From contig DCHC01000063.1 in the NCBI GenBank assembly GCA_002314755.1, forward strand, positions 1 to 41,508: a stretch of 41,508 nucleotides of DNA, in the 5' to 3' direction. The stretch comes from Faecalibacterium sp. UBA1762 (GTDB lineage: Bacteria > Bacillota > Clostridia > Oscillospirales > Ruminococcaceae). This document shows, in pieces, positions 7,769-15,783 of this stretch; position 1 is the first letter of the stretch, and each line of letters starts with the position of its first letter. The translations under genes and the position numbers were made by a program. The notes below the pieces were generated by a model, which had not been told where the DNA came from, did not search any database, and saw nothing but the letters and a program-made list of their open reading frames with translations.

Positions 7769-9037
7769 ATGCATACAAAGCTGCCGTTTACCCTTGCCCA
7801 GGTGCAGGAGTGGAAAAAAGAATATCCGACTCCGTTTATCCTGTATGACGCGGCCGGAATCACGGCGGCGGTTCGTCAACTGCAACAGGCATTTGCCTGG
7901 AACCGGGGATACCGGGAGTATTTTGCGGTAAAGGCAACCCCAACCCCTGCGGTTTTGCGTTTGCTTTCCACCTTGGGGTGCGGTGCGGACTGCGCCTCGG
8001 TGCCGGAGATCATCCTGGCACAGGCCAGCGGGTTGACCGGAAGGAAGATTGTATTTACCTCTAATCAGACCCTGCCGCAGGAGTATGCCGAGGCGGTTTT
8101 GTCAGGTGCGATCGTCAACCTGGATGATATCACCCAGATTGACCGTTTGGAGCAGGCGGCCGGCATTCCCGAAACGGTTTGCTGCCGATATAATCCGGGC
8201 AAATTTTCCGGAGAGGGCAAATTTATCGGCACGGCATACGAGTCCAAGTTTGGTATGACTCCGGCGCAGCTGCTGCAGGCCATGGCTATTTTGCGTGATA
8301 AGGGTGTAAAGCATTTCGGTATTCACGCCATGCTGGCAGGCAATACGCTGGAGCCGGATTATTACCCCCGTCTTGCACAGGAGTTGTTCGGTACTGCTGT
8401 TACGGTACGCCAGCAGCTGGGGATTGCGGTGGAGTTTGTGGATCTGGCAGGCGGAATCGGCATTCCCTACCGGCCGGAGGAAAAACCGGTGGATATTCTT
8501 GCTGTCGGAGAGGGAGTCCGGCAGGTGTATGAAAAAATGCTGACGCCGCTGGGGCTGACACCGGCAATCTATACCGAACTGGGGCGGTTTGTCACCGGTC
8601 CCTATGGGTATCTAGTTACTCGGGTAATCGGTGAAAAACACACCCATAAGGAGTATGTGGGGGTGGATGCTACCGCGGCCTGCCTGCTGCGGCCCGCAAT
8701 GTACGGGGCGTATCACCACATTACCGTGTTGGGTAAGGAGGACACGCCCTGCGAAAAGGTAGTGGATGTGGTGGGCTCACTGTGCGAAAATAACGATAAA
8801 TTTGCAGTGGATCGCCTTCTGCCCCGTGTGCAGCCGGGGGATATTCTGGTCATTCAGGATGCCGGAGCACACGGACATTCTATGGGCTACAACTATAACG
8901 GTAAGCTTCGCTGCGCAGAGCTGATGCTACAGGAGGGCAAGGTCCGGTTGATCCGTCGGGCACAAACCCCGGAAGACTACTTTTCCACCTTGGATATCGA
9001 TGAGCAGTTCATGGCAGCCCGTAAGGATAAACGGTAA
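7769..9037 (+). CDS. lysA: Diaminopimelate decarboxylase
   Basis: 422 residues from the ATG at 7769, chosen because GAGGAA at 7759-7764 is well placed and homology starts with LPFTLAQVQEW. It decarboxylates meso-diaminopimelate to L-lysine, the last lysine step, using PLP. Fold-type III features: REYFAVKATPTP with the PLP lysine at K55, a DLAGGIGIPY glycine loop, YTELGRF, and GSLCENNDKFA with the active-site cysteine. The region usually written HxGSQ reads HAMLAGNT here, as I recall for the Clostridia subgroup of LysA. An aminotransferase gene follows 38 bases downstream, so lysine or diaminopimelate metabolism may be grouped here. It could act on a related diamino acid, but LysA is the straightforward call. 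Confidence 0.92.
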   Translation: MHTKLPFTLAQVQEWKKEYPTPFILYDAAGITAAVRQLQQAFAWNRGYREYFAVKATPTPAVLRLLSTLGCGADCASVPEIILAQASGLTGRKIVFTSNQTLPQEYAEAVLSGAIVNLDDITQIDRLEQAAGIPETVCCRYNPGKFSGEGKFIGTAYESKFGMTPAQLLQAMAILRDKGVKHFGIHAMLAGNTLEPDYYPRLAQELFGTAVTVRQQLGIAVEFVDLAGGIGIPYRPEEKPVDILAVGEGVRQVYEKMLTPLGLTPAIYTELGRFVTGPYGYLVTRVIGEKHTHKEYVGVDATAACLLRPAMYGAYHHITVLGKEDTPCEKVVDVVGSLCENNDKFAVDRLLPRVQPGDILVIQDAGAHGHSMGYNYNGKLRCAELMLQEGKVRLIRRAQTPEDYFSTLDIDEQFMAARKDKR

Positions 9038-9075
9038 ACGGAAGGATTCTGACAGGAAACACAAGGAGACAAAAT

Positions 9076-10224
9076 ATGAGAGAGTTTTTAAATGAGGCAT
9101 TGTTTGGTATTCAGCCCAGTGCCATCCGCAAATTTTCCCAGTTGGCCAAAGAGACACCGGGATGTCTCTCCCTGACGCTGGGCGAGCCGGATTTTGCTAC
9201 GCCGCTGCCTATTTGTGAAGCGGCAAACCGTGCGATGCTGGCAGGGGATACCCATTATATTGCCAACAGCGGTTCTATGGAGCTACGTAAAAAAATCGTG
9301 GGTTTTGAAAAAGAAAAGGACGGGCTGGACTACGCGCCTACCGAGATCGTCATTACGACAGGCGCAACAGAGGCGCTGTTTACCGCCTTTTTTACCGTGC
9401 TGAATCCGGGGGATGAGGTGATCATTCCCACCCCCGCCTTTGTTCTGTACGAGGGTATTACTCGGGTTTGTCGGGCCACGCCGGTCTTTCTGGATACGGC
9501 AGAGGACGGTTTTCAGATCAACCGCGCAAAGCTGGAGGCACTGATTACACCCAAAACAAAGGCAATCATTCTGAACACTCCCAACAACCCCAGCGGCTGC
9601 ATCTACAATCAGAACAGTCTGCAAATTCTGCATGATGTTCTGCAGGACAAACCGATCTTTATTCTGTGTGACGATGTGTACCGGCAGCTGGTATATAGCG
9701 GGGAATATCACTCCCTTGCGGAGTACACCGATCTGCGTAAGCAGTTGATCGTGATTCAAAGTTTCTCAAAGCCCTATGCCATGACCGGCTGGCGTATGGG
9801 GTATCTGATGGCGGACGGGGAGATCATGGACCGTCTGGAGCTGGTGCACCAGTTTGTGGTGACCAGTACGCCTGCACCCTTCCAAAAGGCCTGCGAGGAG
9901 GCACTGGAGTATGACCCGAAGGAGTTTTTGGAAAGCTACCGTCGGCGTAGAGACCTTGTTGTGGGCAGATTACAGCAGATGGGACTGTCGGTCACGGTGC
10001 CGGAGGGAGCGTTTTATGTGTTCCCTTCTATTGAGAAATTCGGTCTGGATTCCATGACCTTTTGCACCCGGTTGGTACAGGAGGCCGGGCTGGCGGTCAC
10101 ACCGGGTAGCTGCTTTGGGACGGAGGGCTATATCCGGTTGAGTTACTGCACATCAGATGAGATTTTGACTGCGGCGATGGACCGTCTGGAGGGTTTTGTC
10201 AAAAAATTGGAGCAGTCAAGATAA
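9076..10224 (+). CDS. Class I/II PLP aminotransferase
   Basis: 382 residues, a complete fold-type I aminotransferase of the aspartate aminotransferase family. Visible landmarks are LTLGEPDFATP (31-43), TTGATEA (94-100), ILNTPNNPSG (165-174), LCDDVYRQL and the PLP lysine K232 in SFSKPYAMTGWRMGY; a C-terminal arginine (YIRLSY) would bind the substrate carboxylate. It sits 38 bases after lysA and is probably cotranscribed. Clostridia often have such a gene in lysine synthesis (N-acetyl- or LL-diaminopimelate aminotransferase roles), but aspartate or aromatic aminotransferase activity is equally compatible. Preceded by an AAGGAG box. Confidence 0.9.
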   Translation: MREFLNEALFGIQPSAIRKFSQLAKETPGCLSLTLGEPDFATPLPICEAANRAMLAGDTHYIANSGSMELRKKIVGFEKEKDGLDYAPTEIVITTGATEALFTAFFTVLNPGDEVIIPTPAFVLYEGITRVCRATPVFLDTAEDGFQINRAKLEALITPKTKAIILNTPNNPSGCIYNQNSLQILHDVLQDKPIFILCDDVYRQLVYSGEYHSLAEYTDLRKQLIVIQSFSKPYAMTGWRMGYLMADGEIMDRLELVHQFVVTSTPAPFQKACEEALEYDPKEFLESYRRRRDLVVGRLQQMGLSVTVPEGAFYVFPSIEKFGLDSMTFCTRLVQEAGLAVTPGSCFGTEGYIRLSYCTSDEILTAAMDRLEGFVKKLEQSR

Positions 10225-10315
10225 GTCGGTCGGGATATTCCGGCTGTCTGAAAGAGAAAATAGGTGAAAGTTTTTAAAAAATAGCAGAAACGGCATATTT
10301 TGGTAACTTCATTGC

Positions 10316-10344
10316 TTGACGGAGTCTTTGTTTTGTGGTATCTT
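10316..10344 (+). promoter_or_regulatory. Promoter for the deacetylase-bactofilin pair
   Basis: TTGACG at 10316-10321, 17-base spacer and TATCTT at 10339-10344. It implies a leader of about 170 bases before the deacetylase start. Confidence 0.6.
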
Positions 10345-10350
10345 AATATG

Positions 10351-10522
10351 GTATAAAGTTATTATATTGTCGTTTTTCGTAAGAAAAGCCGGGTTTAACG
10401 GTCGTTTCTTCGGCGAAAGGGCAGGCGAGAGAAGGTCAGGAAAGCTGACAGGCAGTTCCTGCCGGACTTTCAGATGCAAAACGCAGAAGTTTTGTAAATA
10501 CCGAAAAGGGTCATGTAACGGA
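10351..10522 (+). other. Structured 5' leader of unknown function
   Basis: About 170 untranslated bases between the predicted promoter and the deacetylase gene. A compact hairpin (GGCAG-ttc-CTGCC, 10451-10463) is nested inside a GAAAG/CTTTC pairing (10440-10444 with 10467-10471). The inner stem competes with a TCAG/CTGA hairpin (10436-10448). No poly-T run follows. I do not recognise a known riboswitch (c-di-GMP and c-di-AMP consensus elements are not apparent). An open frame runs through this stretch but reads as non-protein sequence until the MKGYFG start. Confidence 0.3.
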
Positions 10523-11485
10523 ATGAAGGGTTATTTCGGAAGTGTTCGTTTCTTTAAAAACTTAATACTACTTGTCATTATTGTGGCAATTGCCGTTCCC
10601 ACTGTGATAGCGTTTAACAATGGCTCTCAGGTAAAACAGGCCGTGGCCCATGCGGCAGAGCTGGATGCCCTGTTGCTGGAGATGCAGAAAAAAGATGCCA
10701 TGGTTCAGTCCCGTGAGGTTATTGAGGAAGCGCAGTCAGAGATGGAGGAAGAAGAACCCGAAGAGCAGCAGAAGCTGGAACAGTCCCCCAGCGAGATTAA
10801 TTACCAGACTCTTTACCCTGATTTCTATGCGCCGCAACCCCTGCAGGCAGATACAATCAGTGAGAAGACGATTTATTTGACCTTTGATGACGGCCCCTCA
10901 GAGCGGACCGATGAAGTGCTCGCGATTTTGGCGGAAAAGAATGTTAAGGCAACTTTTTTTGTAGTCGGCAAGGAAGATGAGGCCTCGTTGGCGCGGATGA
11001 AGGCGATTGTGGATGCCGGTCATACCATCGGCATGCACAGTTACAGTCATAAATATGCACAGATTTATGAATCAGTTGAGAACTATCTGGACGATATGTA
11101 TCAGCTGTTTGTTCTGATTAAAGAGGAGACCGGTGTTACGCCTACGGTGTTTCGGCTACCGGGCGGCAGTATCAACGCATATAATTCCGCGGTATATCAG
11201 GAGATTATTGCCGAGATGCTACGGCGCGGTTTCGTCCCGTATGACTGGAATCTTTCCAGTGAGGACGCTGCCAGCAACGGTCCTACCAGTATACAGATTA
11301 TCTCCAACGTGACCAGCCGCGCAGCCAAGGTTAGCCGCGGTATTGTGCTGATGCATGATTCTGTTACCCACACTGCTACGGTGGGCGCGTTGGCAGAGAC
11401 TGTGGATCAGCTGAAAGAGATGGGGTACTCTTTTGCTGCGTTGACCCCAGAGGTTCGCCCCATGCTATTTAGTTATACATCATGA
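10523..11485 (+). CDS. Membrane-anchored polysaccharide (peptidoglycan) deacetylase, NodB family
   Basis: 320 residues from the ATG at 10523, where a normal signal-anchor begins (basic SVRFFKN then a hydrophobic segment, about 13-31). Residues 35-95 are an acidic, Glu/Gln-rich, probably extended or coiled linker. The NodB (CE4) domain covers about 115-310: TFDDGPS (catalytic D122, metal D123), HSYSH (H172, H176), RLPGGS (211-216), DWN (241-243) and LMHDS (H278), so all five motifs are intact. CE4 enzymes remove N-acetyl groups from peptidoglycan or other GlcNAc polymers; this one would act outside the membrane, and in related bacteria they give lysozyme resistance or spore/cortex functions. 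A bactofilin gene follows after 49 bases. Confidence 0.9.
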   Translation: MKGYFGSVRFFKNLILLVIIVAIAVPTVIAFNNGSQVKQAVAHAAELDALLLEMQKKDAMVQSREVIEEAQSEMEEEEPEEQQKLEQSPSEINYQTLYPDFYAPQPLQADTISEKTIYLTFDDGPSERTDEVLAILAEKNVKATFFVVGKEDEASLARMKAIVDAGHTIGMHSYSHKYAQIYESVENYLDDMYQLFVLIKEETGVTPTVFRLPGGSINAYNSAVYQEIIAEMLRRGFVPYDWNLSSEDAASNGPTSIQIISNVTSRAAKVSRGIVLMHDSVTHTATVGALAETVDQLKEMGYSFAALTPEVRPMLFSYTS

Positions 11486-11534
11486 CGCTGCCGTTAAGGG
11501 ATGGCTGTGTACATGAGGATAGGAGATGGGTATT

Positions 11535-12134
11535 ATGAGCGCGAAACAAAATTTTAACAAAGCAGTCTACGATATGTTTGGCGTAGGCAAAGAGGAGGAA
11601 AAAAACATGACATCCAACAACGAGAACGCAAAACAGGCCGCTGCAGCACAGGCTGCTGCACCCGCTACTCCGGTGACAGTAGTGCATACAGCTACCGCAG
11701 CCAACAAGCTGACCTATTTGGCGGCAGGCGCTGTTTTGGAAGGTACCCTGCGTGTGAAGGGCGATATTGAAATCGCCGGTGAGCTGAAGGGCGAGCTGAT
11801 CAGTGAAGGTAATGTGGTGCTGCGTTCCAACCTGAACGGCAATGTCACTGCTCAGCAGCTTTCTATGGTTGGCTGCGCTGTAGTAGGCGATATCAAGGTT
11901 GGCGGACTGGTTTTGCTGGATGAGAAGTCTTCTATTCAGGGCAATCTGTTTGTGGATTCTATCGAGTGTGCCGGTCGGATCAAGGGTGATATCACTGCCA
12001 AGGGTCACTCTGCTTTCCACTCCGGTGCGAGGATGGATGGCAATGTCACCACCAATACTTTTACCGTTGAGCGCGGTGCAGTCCTGTCCGGTTGCATCAA
12101 AATGGGCGGTTTGGACGACGGCGCCGAAGAGTAA
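11535..12134 (+). CDS. Bactofilin (polymer-forming cytoskeletal protein)
   Basis: 199 residues from the ATG at 11535, which has AGGAG at 11521-11525; an ATG at 11526 is an alternative. The first ~55 residues are polar, Ala/Gln-rich and disordered-looking. The rest is a bactofilin (DUF583) right-handed beta-helix with short repeating strands such as VLEGTLRVKGDIEIAGELKG and SSIQGNLFVDSIECAGRIKG. Bactofilins self-assemble into membrane-associated filaments without nucleotide and position cell-wall enzymes. Its place directly behind a membrane-anchored wall deacetylase suggests it may organise that enzyme; this is inference from adjacency. The gene ends at an intrinsic terminator. Confidence 0.88.
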   Translation: MSAKQNFNKAVYDMFGVGKEEEKNMTSNNENAKQAAAAQAAAPATPVTVVHTATAANKLTYLAAGAVLEGTLRVKGDIEIAGELKGELISEGNVVLRSNLNGNVTAQQLSMVGCAVVGDIKVGGLVLLDEKSSIQGNLFVDSIECAGRIKGDITAKGHSAFHSGARMDGNVTTNTFTVERGAVLSGCIKMGGLDDGAEE

Positions 12135-12157
12135 TTGTTTCGATCATACTTTTTAGG

Positions 12158-12188
12158 GCGGGTGCGCAGAGTTTGCGCATCCGCTTTT
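12158..12188 (+). terminator. Intrinsic terminator after the bactofilin gene
   Basis: 11-bp stem GCGGGTGCGCA / TGCGCATCCGC (one G-T pair) with a GAGTT loop, followed by TTTT. Confidence 0.85.
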
Positions 12189-12193
12189 GTGTT

Positions 12194-12230
12194 AAAGAAA
12201 GCCGTACCGATCAAACTGATCGATACGGCT
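12194..12230 (-). terminator. Intrinsic terminator of the 12250-13833 gene
   Basis: On the minus strand, AGCCGTATCGATC / GATCGGTACGGCT form a long stem around an AGTTT loop (12200-12230), followed by TTCTTT. It lies about 20 bases after the stop of the minus-strand gene. Confidence 0.85.
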
Positions 12231-12249
12231 ATATTTCGTCTGGTTGGTT

Positions 12250-13833
12250 TTACGGCTGGACATCCTGATACTCGGCCATAATCTCCAGCGTCTCACAGCT
12301 GTCAAACATACAGTTGAACCAAAAGTTCGCCTCGGCATCCGGGGTGTTCATCCAGTGGGTGGGAATCTGACCGTTTTCGTGCTGTACACGGGTCAGTTGG
12401 TCGGCCAAAGCCTTTGCTTTTGCCAGATACAGACTTCCGCAGCCGGCCTTGTACAGTGCCAGGAAACCCCGCAGAATGGTGCTGGTGGAAGCATCGATGG
12501 GCACATACCAGCCGTACTGTTCCAGGCCGCAGGGGGTGTGCCACAGACTGGTGTCGTAGCCGGGCAGATCGTCCGGTGCGGAATGCATCCAGGGATATGG
12601 ACGGTTCCAAATGACAAACTGGTCCTCTACAAACCGCATCAGCTCTTTCGCCTGTTCCATACACTCCGGCTCATCCTTATGGAACTCGGCATAGTAGCAA
12701 GCCAGGGACATAGGTCCGTAGTGGGTCAGGTTCATATAGTTAGTAGAAAGCGGGCTGTCCTCAAACTGACCCTCCCAGTTATAGGTTGCCAGCTGAGTTT
12801 TCAGCACATAGTCAATGGACTTATCCATCAGCTGCTTCCAGCACTCGTCGCCGGTACGCTTGTACAACTTGGACAGGAACGGGACAATGGAATCCAGGGG
12901 GGAGATATAGTTTTCGGTCAGATGTTCGCCGGTCTCGGTAGAACGGACCAAATACCAGCTGCCGTTCAACTCAACGGTGTTTTTGTAGTAGTTACCGATC
13001 TTCAAAGCCTCTTCCAAATACTTCTTCTCACCGGTAACCTCTTCCAGATCCAGATAGATGCCGCCTGCACGGGGCGGATAGGTCATCATCATGGTGCCCA
13101 TGTGGGCCTGCGCCGCATGGTAGTTAGGGGTATCAATGCCATAGGCGATGGGATCGGGACAGAAATCCAAATGGTAGGTGGGAGGCAGATCAGGCAGCCC
13201 CACATTGCCGCGGGGGGTAATGCTGATCAGATAGTCGGCAGAGTTGACGGCAACCCTCAGGGCGTCCTCGGCATCCTCGGGGCAAAGACGTGCGTAGGAG
13301 AGCATTGCTTCGACTAATGCGCCGATCATTTTGGTGGGATAGATGTTCAGATCATAGGTGGGGTCGGGGGTGCCCTCTTTCAGCCAATGCTGGATAAAGC
13401 TTTGGGACATAGCGTATTTATATGCCTTGATAGCGCTTTCCTTATAGCTGCAGGCAGCAGGCGGGGTGACACCCGGAAACGGTGCCGACCGGAAGAAGGT
13501 ACGGGCGCCAACCGTGGCGTACTCGGTACCGTCCTCCCGCAGTGCGGTGACGGTCAGCTTTACTACGCCCTCGGGCAGCTGGGCCCAGATGGGGGTCAGC
13601 AAAGCGCAGCAATCGGGTGCTTCAAAGGTGTGAACATCGCCCTTTTCATCCACTGCGGTGAACAGATACCGTTTACAGTCACGAACGGCGGTAAAATGAA
13701 AAGCGGGAACATACATAAACATGGTAGATTCAACATTCCAGAAGGGCCGACCGCGTTTGATGCCGTAACGGGTGGAGGTCTCCGGATTGCAGCACTCGTC
13801 AAAGGCGAGTTTTGCCAGTTCTTGAGCAGTCAT
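12250..13833 (-). CDS. Glycosidase-like protein of unknown specificity (six-hairpin superfamily)
   Basis: 527 residues from the ATG at 13833 (AGAGG upstream; the longer open frame adds non-coding-looking residues). I cannot name a family with certainty. Residues about 1-130 look beta-rich; from 140 onward the sequence alternates helices with aromatic loops (YDLNIYPTKMIGALVEAML, NYHAAQAHMGTMMM, YISPLDSIVPFLSKLY, NWEGQFEDSPLSTNYMNLTHYGP), the pattern of (alpha/alpha)6-barrel glycoside hydrolases and lyases. No signal peptide is present, so it is cytoplasmic and would act on imported oligosaccharides. It is a single-gene unit with its own strong promoter and terminator. No transporter or regulator is adjacent. 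Catalytic residues cannot be assigned from sequence alone. Confidence 0.55.
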   Translation of the reverse strand: MTAQELAKLAFDECCNPETSTRYGIKRGRPFWNVESTMFMYVPAFHFTAVRDCKRYLFTAVDEKGDVHTFEAPDCCALLTPIWAQLPEGVVKLTVTALREDGTEYATVGARTFFRSAPFPGVTPPAACSYKESAIKAYKYAMSQSFIQHWLKEGTPDPTYDLNIYPTKMIGALVEAMLSYARLCPEDAEDALRVAVNSADYLISITPRGNVGLPDLPPTYHLDFCPDPIAYGIDTPNYHAAQAHMGTMMMTYPPRAGGIYLDLEEVTGEKKYLEEALKIGNYYKNTVELNGSWYLVRSTETGEHLTENYISPLDSIVPFLSKLYKRTGDECWKQLMDKSIDYVLKTQLATYNWEGQFEDSPLSTNYMNLTHYGPMSLACYYAEFHKDEPECMEQAKELMRFVEDQFVIWNRPYPWMHSAPDDLPGYDTSLWHTPCGLEQYGWYVPIDASTSTILRGFLALYKAGCGSLYLAKAKALADQLTRVQHENGQIPTHWMNTPDAEANFWFNCMFDSCETLEIMAEYQDVQP

Positions 13834-13903
13834 AAAAACCTCTTTTTCGGTGCGGATGCCGAGCATTATGAAACAGATCCGCAAATTATTATCTGTTTTC
13901 TAT

Positions 13904-13932
13904 AGTATAGATTGTTCCAACAAAAATGTCAA
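13904..13932 (-). promoter_or_regulatory. Promoter of the 12250-13833 gene
   Basis: On the minus strand: consensus TTGACA (13927-13932), 17-base spacer and TATACT (13904-13909), about 70 bases before the start codon. The -35 box coincides with the edge of the transposase remnant. Confidence 0.8.
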
Positions 13933-14129
13933 GACGGGGGACAATTGTACGGAATGGATGGAAAATATCACAAATAATTGAAGCAGATGATCCGGTCTGT
14001 ACATTCAGCGAAGTAATGGATCACATTGATCTGAGTAAATATTTTGCAGGGAAAGGCTGCAGAATGGGTCGCCCGAAATGTGATGCCGTGAGAATGCTGA
14101 GAATCATCCTGTTTGCGTTTATGGTGTGA
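13926..14129 (+). pseudogene. Truncated transposase remnant (IS1182/IS5-like N-terminus)
   Basis: A 67-codon frame whose residues 15-66 read like the N-terminal region of IS1182/IS5-group transposases: ADDPVCTFSEVMDHIDLSKYF, then GKGCRMGRPKCDAVRML and IILFAFM. Full-length relatives continue with a GYVSLR-type segment and a DDE domain. Here a stop follows immediately and no DDE sequence appears in the next 200 bases, so only a fragment remains. The 14130-14305 stretch behind it has no recognisable coding content or inverted repeat that I can pair. Confidence 0.7.
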
Positions 14130-14308
14130 TTGTTGCGCTCATTTTCGGGAAAGTTTTCCACAAATACACAAAATGACAGTAGCATCCATCTGTAGGAGCT
14201 ACCGCCATTTCATTTAGGACTTATTTTTATAGCCCTTCATAAGTACCGTGTGTATCATTCGGCTTTTTTGAACCTGCAGGCTCAATCCGGCTTTCCAGCA
14301 GATGAGAA

Positions 14309-14343
14309 TAAAAAAACTCACCTTATAAAAGGTGAGTTTTTTT
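14309..14343. terminator. Bidirectional terminator beside tRNA-Val
   Basis: AAAAACTCACC / GGTGAGTTTTT stem with a TTATAAAA loop, flanked by A and T runs, so it can work in both directions. Its main use is probably as terminator of the minus-strand tRNA, whose CCA end abuts it. Confidence 0.85.
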
Positions 14344-14419
14344 GGTGCGCGGTACAGGACTCGAACCTGTGACCCCATGCACGTCAAGCATGTGCTCTAC
14401 CAGCTGAGCTAACCGCGCA
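14343..14419 (-). tRNA. tRNA-Val (GAC anticodon)
   Basis: Read on the minus strand a full cloverleaf forms: acceptor stem TGCGCGG/CCGCGCA, D-arm GCTCAGCTGGTAGAGC, anticodon stem CATGC/GCATG enclosing TTGACGT (anticodon GAC, valine), and T-arm ACAGG-TTCGAGT-CCTGT. The 3' CCA is encoded (TGG at 14343-14345 on the plus strand). It has its own promoter at 14462-14490. Confidence 0.97.
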
Positions 14420-14461
14420 TCTGATTTGCAACCTGTAGAGCTTTTCCCTTGGTGCTTGATC

Positions 14462-14490
14462 ATTGTACCATACCGTAGAAAAAAAAGCAA
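14462..14490 (-). promoter_or_regulatory. Promoter of tRNA-Val
   Basis: On the minus strand TTGCTT (14485-14490), 17-base spacer and TACAAT (14462-14467), about 43 bases before the mature tRNA 5' end. Confidence 0.7.
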
Positions 14491-14544
14491 GTCTTTTTTT
14501 CATTTTTTTAAAAAAAGCAGCTTTCTGAAAAAGCCAAGAGAGAA

Positions 14545-14588
14545 AACAAAAAGCTGCCGTCGGAACCGGTTTTGGGTACCGACGGCAG
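14545..14588 (-). terminator. Intrinsic terminator of the corrinoid-uptake operon
   Basis: On the minus strand CTGCCGTCGG / CCGACGGCAG pair perfectly around a 15-base loop and are followed by CTTTTTGTTTT. It starts just after the ECF gene's stop. Confidence 0.88.
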
Positions 14589-14591
14589 GGT

Positions 14592-15116
14592 TCAGATTTG
14601 CAGAGCACCGGAAAAATGCAGACGGCTGCAAAGCTGGGACAGGGCTTTACTTAAAGGCTTGAAAAGGAGCAGGCACAGAACGAAATTGGCAACGCAGTGG
14701 ATCAGATCATAGGGAATACCGGCGATCCACCAGGCAAACATACCGGATACTCCGTTGATAAACAGGTACGGTATCGCACAGAAAAAACCGTAAAACAGTC
14801 CGAATGCGCCGCACAAAACTGCCCAGAAAAGCGGAGATCTTTGTTTGCGGAACAGAAAGGTCAGCAGTGCCAAAAGCGGCCAGGTGTACAAATACATGAT
14901 CCACCATAGCCCAAAGCCGAACATGCATCCCTCAAGCAGGGTAAAAATCGGAAGAACAAACAGAACGCGCCACCCGAAAAACAGGGTATACAGAATGATC
15001 AGCAGGCTGACCAGCTCAATATTGGGCAGGGCGTTCAAAACGGTTTTTAAGCCTTCTAACATGGCTGCCATCACGCCGATCAGCGCGATATCCCGTGCGC
15101 TAATTTTATGGCTCAT
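14592..15116 (-). CDS. ECF transporter S component (predicted corrinoid-related substrate)
   Basis: 174 residues with about five or six hydrophobic segments and the general look of an energy-coupling-factor S component: an Ala-rich first helix (ALIGVMAAMLEGLKTVLNALPN), a FLPIFTLLEGCMFG-like middle, and a long final helix ending in a basic tail. S components bind a vitamin or metal in the membrane and dock on a shared EcfT-EcfA-EcfA' module, which is not encoded here. The gene is last in an operon headed by a cobalamin riboswitch and follows a DUF4430 protein by 20 bases, so the likely cargo is cobalamin, another corrinoid or a precursor such as alpha-ribazole. The cargo is inference; the riboswitch is direct evidence for B12 control. 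Confidence 0.82.
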   Translation of the reverse strand: MSHKISARDIALIGVMAAMLEGLKTVLNALPNIELVSLLIILYTLFFGWRVLFVLPIFTLLEGCMFGFGLWWIMYLYTWPLLALLTFLFRKQRSPLFWAVLCGAFGLFYGFFCAIPYLFINGVSGMFAWWIAGIPYDLIHCVANFVLCLLLFKPLSKALSQLCSRLHFSGALQI

Positions 15117-15136
15117 CTGTCAGGATTTTGCCTCCC

Positions 15137-15541
15137 TTAGCCAACGGTGTAGACAATGGCAAAGACATCTCCGTCAGCAACAGGCTGCTCGGTAATGCCG
15201 TAGTTGCAGTACTCTCCGTTGACAAAAAATCCCCAGTAGGCACCGTTTTCGTTGTAGTCGGCAACCAGACCATTGATGGTATCGATCATGATGCCATAGG
15301 TGTTTTCCTCCCCGTGATAGGTTAGACCGTCAGCCTCGTCCATAACCTGCTGCAGATATTCGGCGTCGGTGTGTACCACATACTCTACCGTGTTGCCAAT
15401 GTCATCGGTCACCTGCAGGGTGACGGTTTTTGCCCCTGCAACAGCCTGCGGCGCAAAATGACGGTAAAGCTGCCAGCCGCCAAAGGCAAGCAGGGCCAGA
15501 ACCAGTACGGCAATCATGCCTTTCAGAACATTCTTTTTCAT
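15137..15541 (-). CDS. DUF4430 (transcobalamin-like) membrane-anchored protein
   Basis: 134 residues. An N-terminal basic start and hydrophobic segment (about 8-23, GMIAVLVLALLAFGGW) form a signal-anchor with no lipobox cysteine. Residues about 40-134 fit DUF4430, the small beta-domain also found at the C-terminus of transcobalamin/intrinsic factor: TVTLQVTDDIGNTVEY, YLQQVMDEADGL, YGIMIDTINGLVADY, then YWGFFVNGEYCNYGI and DGDVFAIVYTVG. The protein would sit outside the membrane. Directly before the ECF S gene and under a B12 riboswitch, it may capture a corrinoid and pass it to the S component. This is inference from fold and context. GAGG seven bases upstream supports the start. Confidence 0.8.
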   Translation of the reverse strand: MKKNVLKGMIAVLVLALLAFGGWQLYRHFAPQAVAGAKTVTLQVTDDIGNTVEYVVHTDAEYLQQVMDEADGLTYHGEENTYGIMIDTINGLVADYNENGAYWGFFVNGEYCNYGITEQPVADGDVFAIVYTVG

Positions 15542-15645
15542 AGGGAACCTCTTTCCGGGCTTTTCGCCCTCAGCAAATAGTTTTGCGGTTCAAACAGTTG
15601 ATTTTCCCGAGATTTCTGCAAAGGAGGCATTGACCTCTGCTGTAC

Positions 15646-15682
15646 AAAAAAGACCCCTTCCACCCGGCAGGCGGAAAGGATC
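15646..15682 (-). terminator. Riboswitch-linked intrinsic terminator (expression platform)
   Basis: On the minus strand a stem of about 13 bp (GATCCTTTCCGCC / GGGTGGAAGGGGTC, with G-T pairs) around a short loop is followed by TTTTTT. It lies between the cobalamin aptamer and the DUF4430 gene, as expected for transcription-terminating B12 control. An antiterminator pairing was not worked out. Confidence 0.8.
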
Positions 15683-15783
15683 TTCGGTATGCAGAGCATG
15701 TTGGCAGTGAAGAGAATCACTCCGTCGCATTTTTCCTCGGCGTACCGGACCAAACCGCGTAGTCCACACAGTACAGAACAGTT

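Noticed and set aside
10316..10522. Upstream extension of the deacetylase frame
   Set aside because: The open frame begins inside the predicted promoter; a normal signal-anchor starts at 10523.
12244..13317. Long plus-strand frame (357 codons) opposite the glycosidase-like gene
   Set aside because: Lies antisense to a gene with its own promoter, ribosome binding site and terminator; the translation looks non-protein-like.
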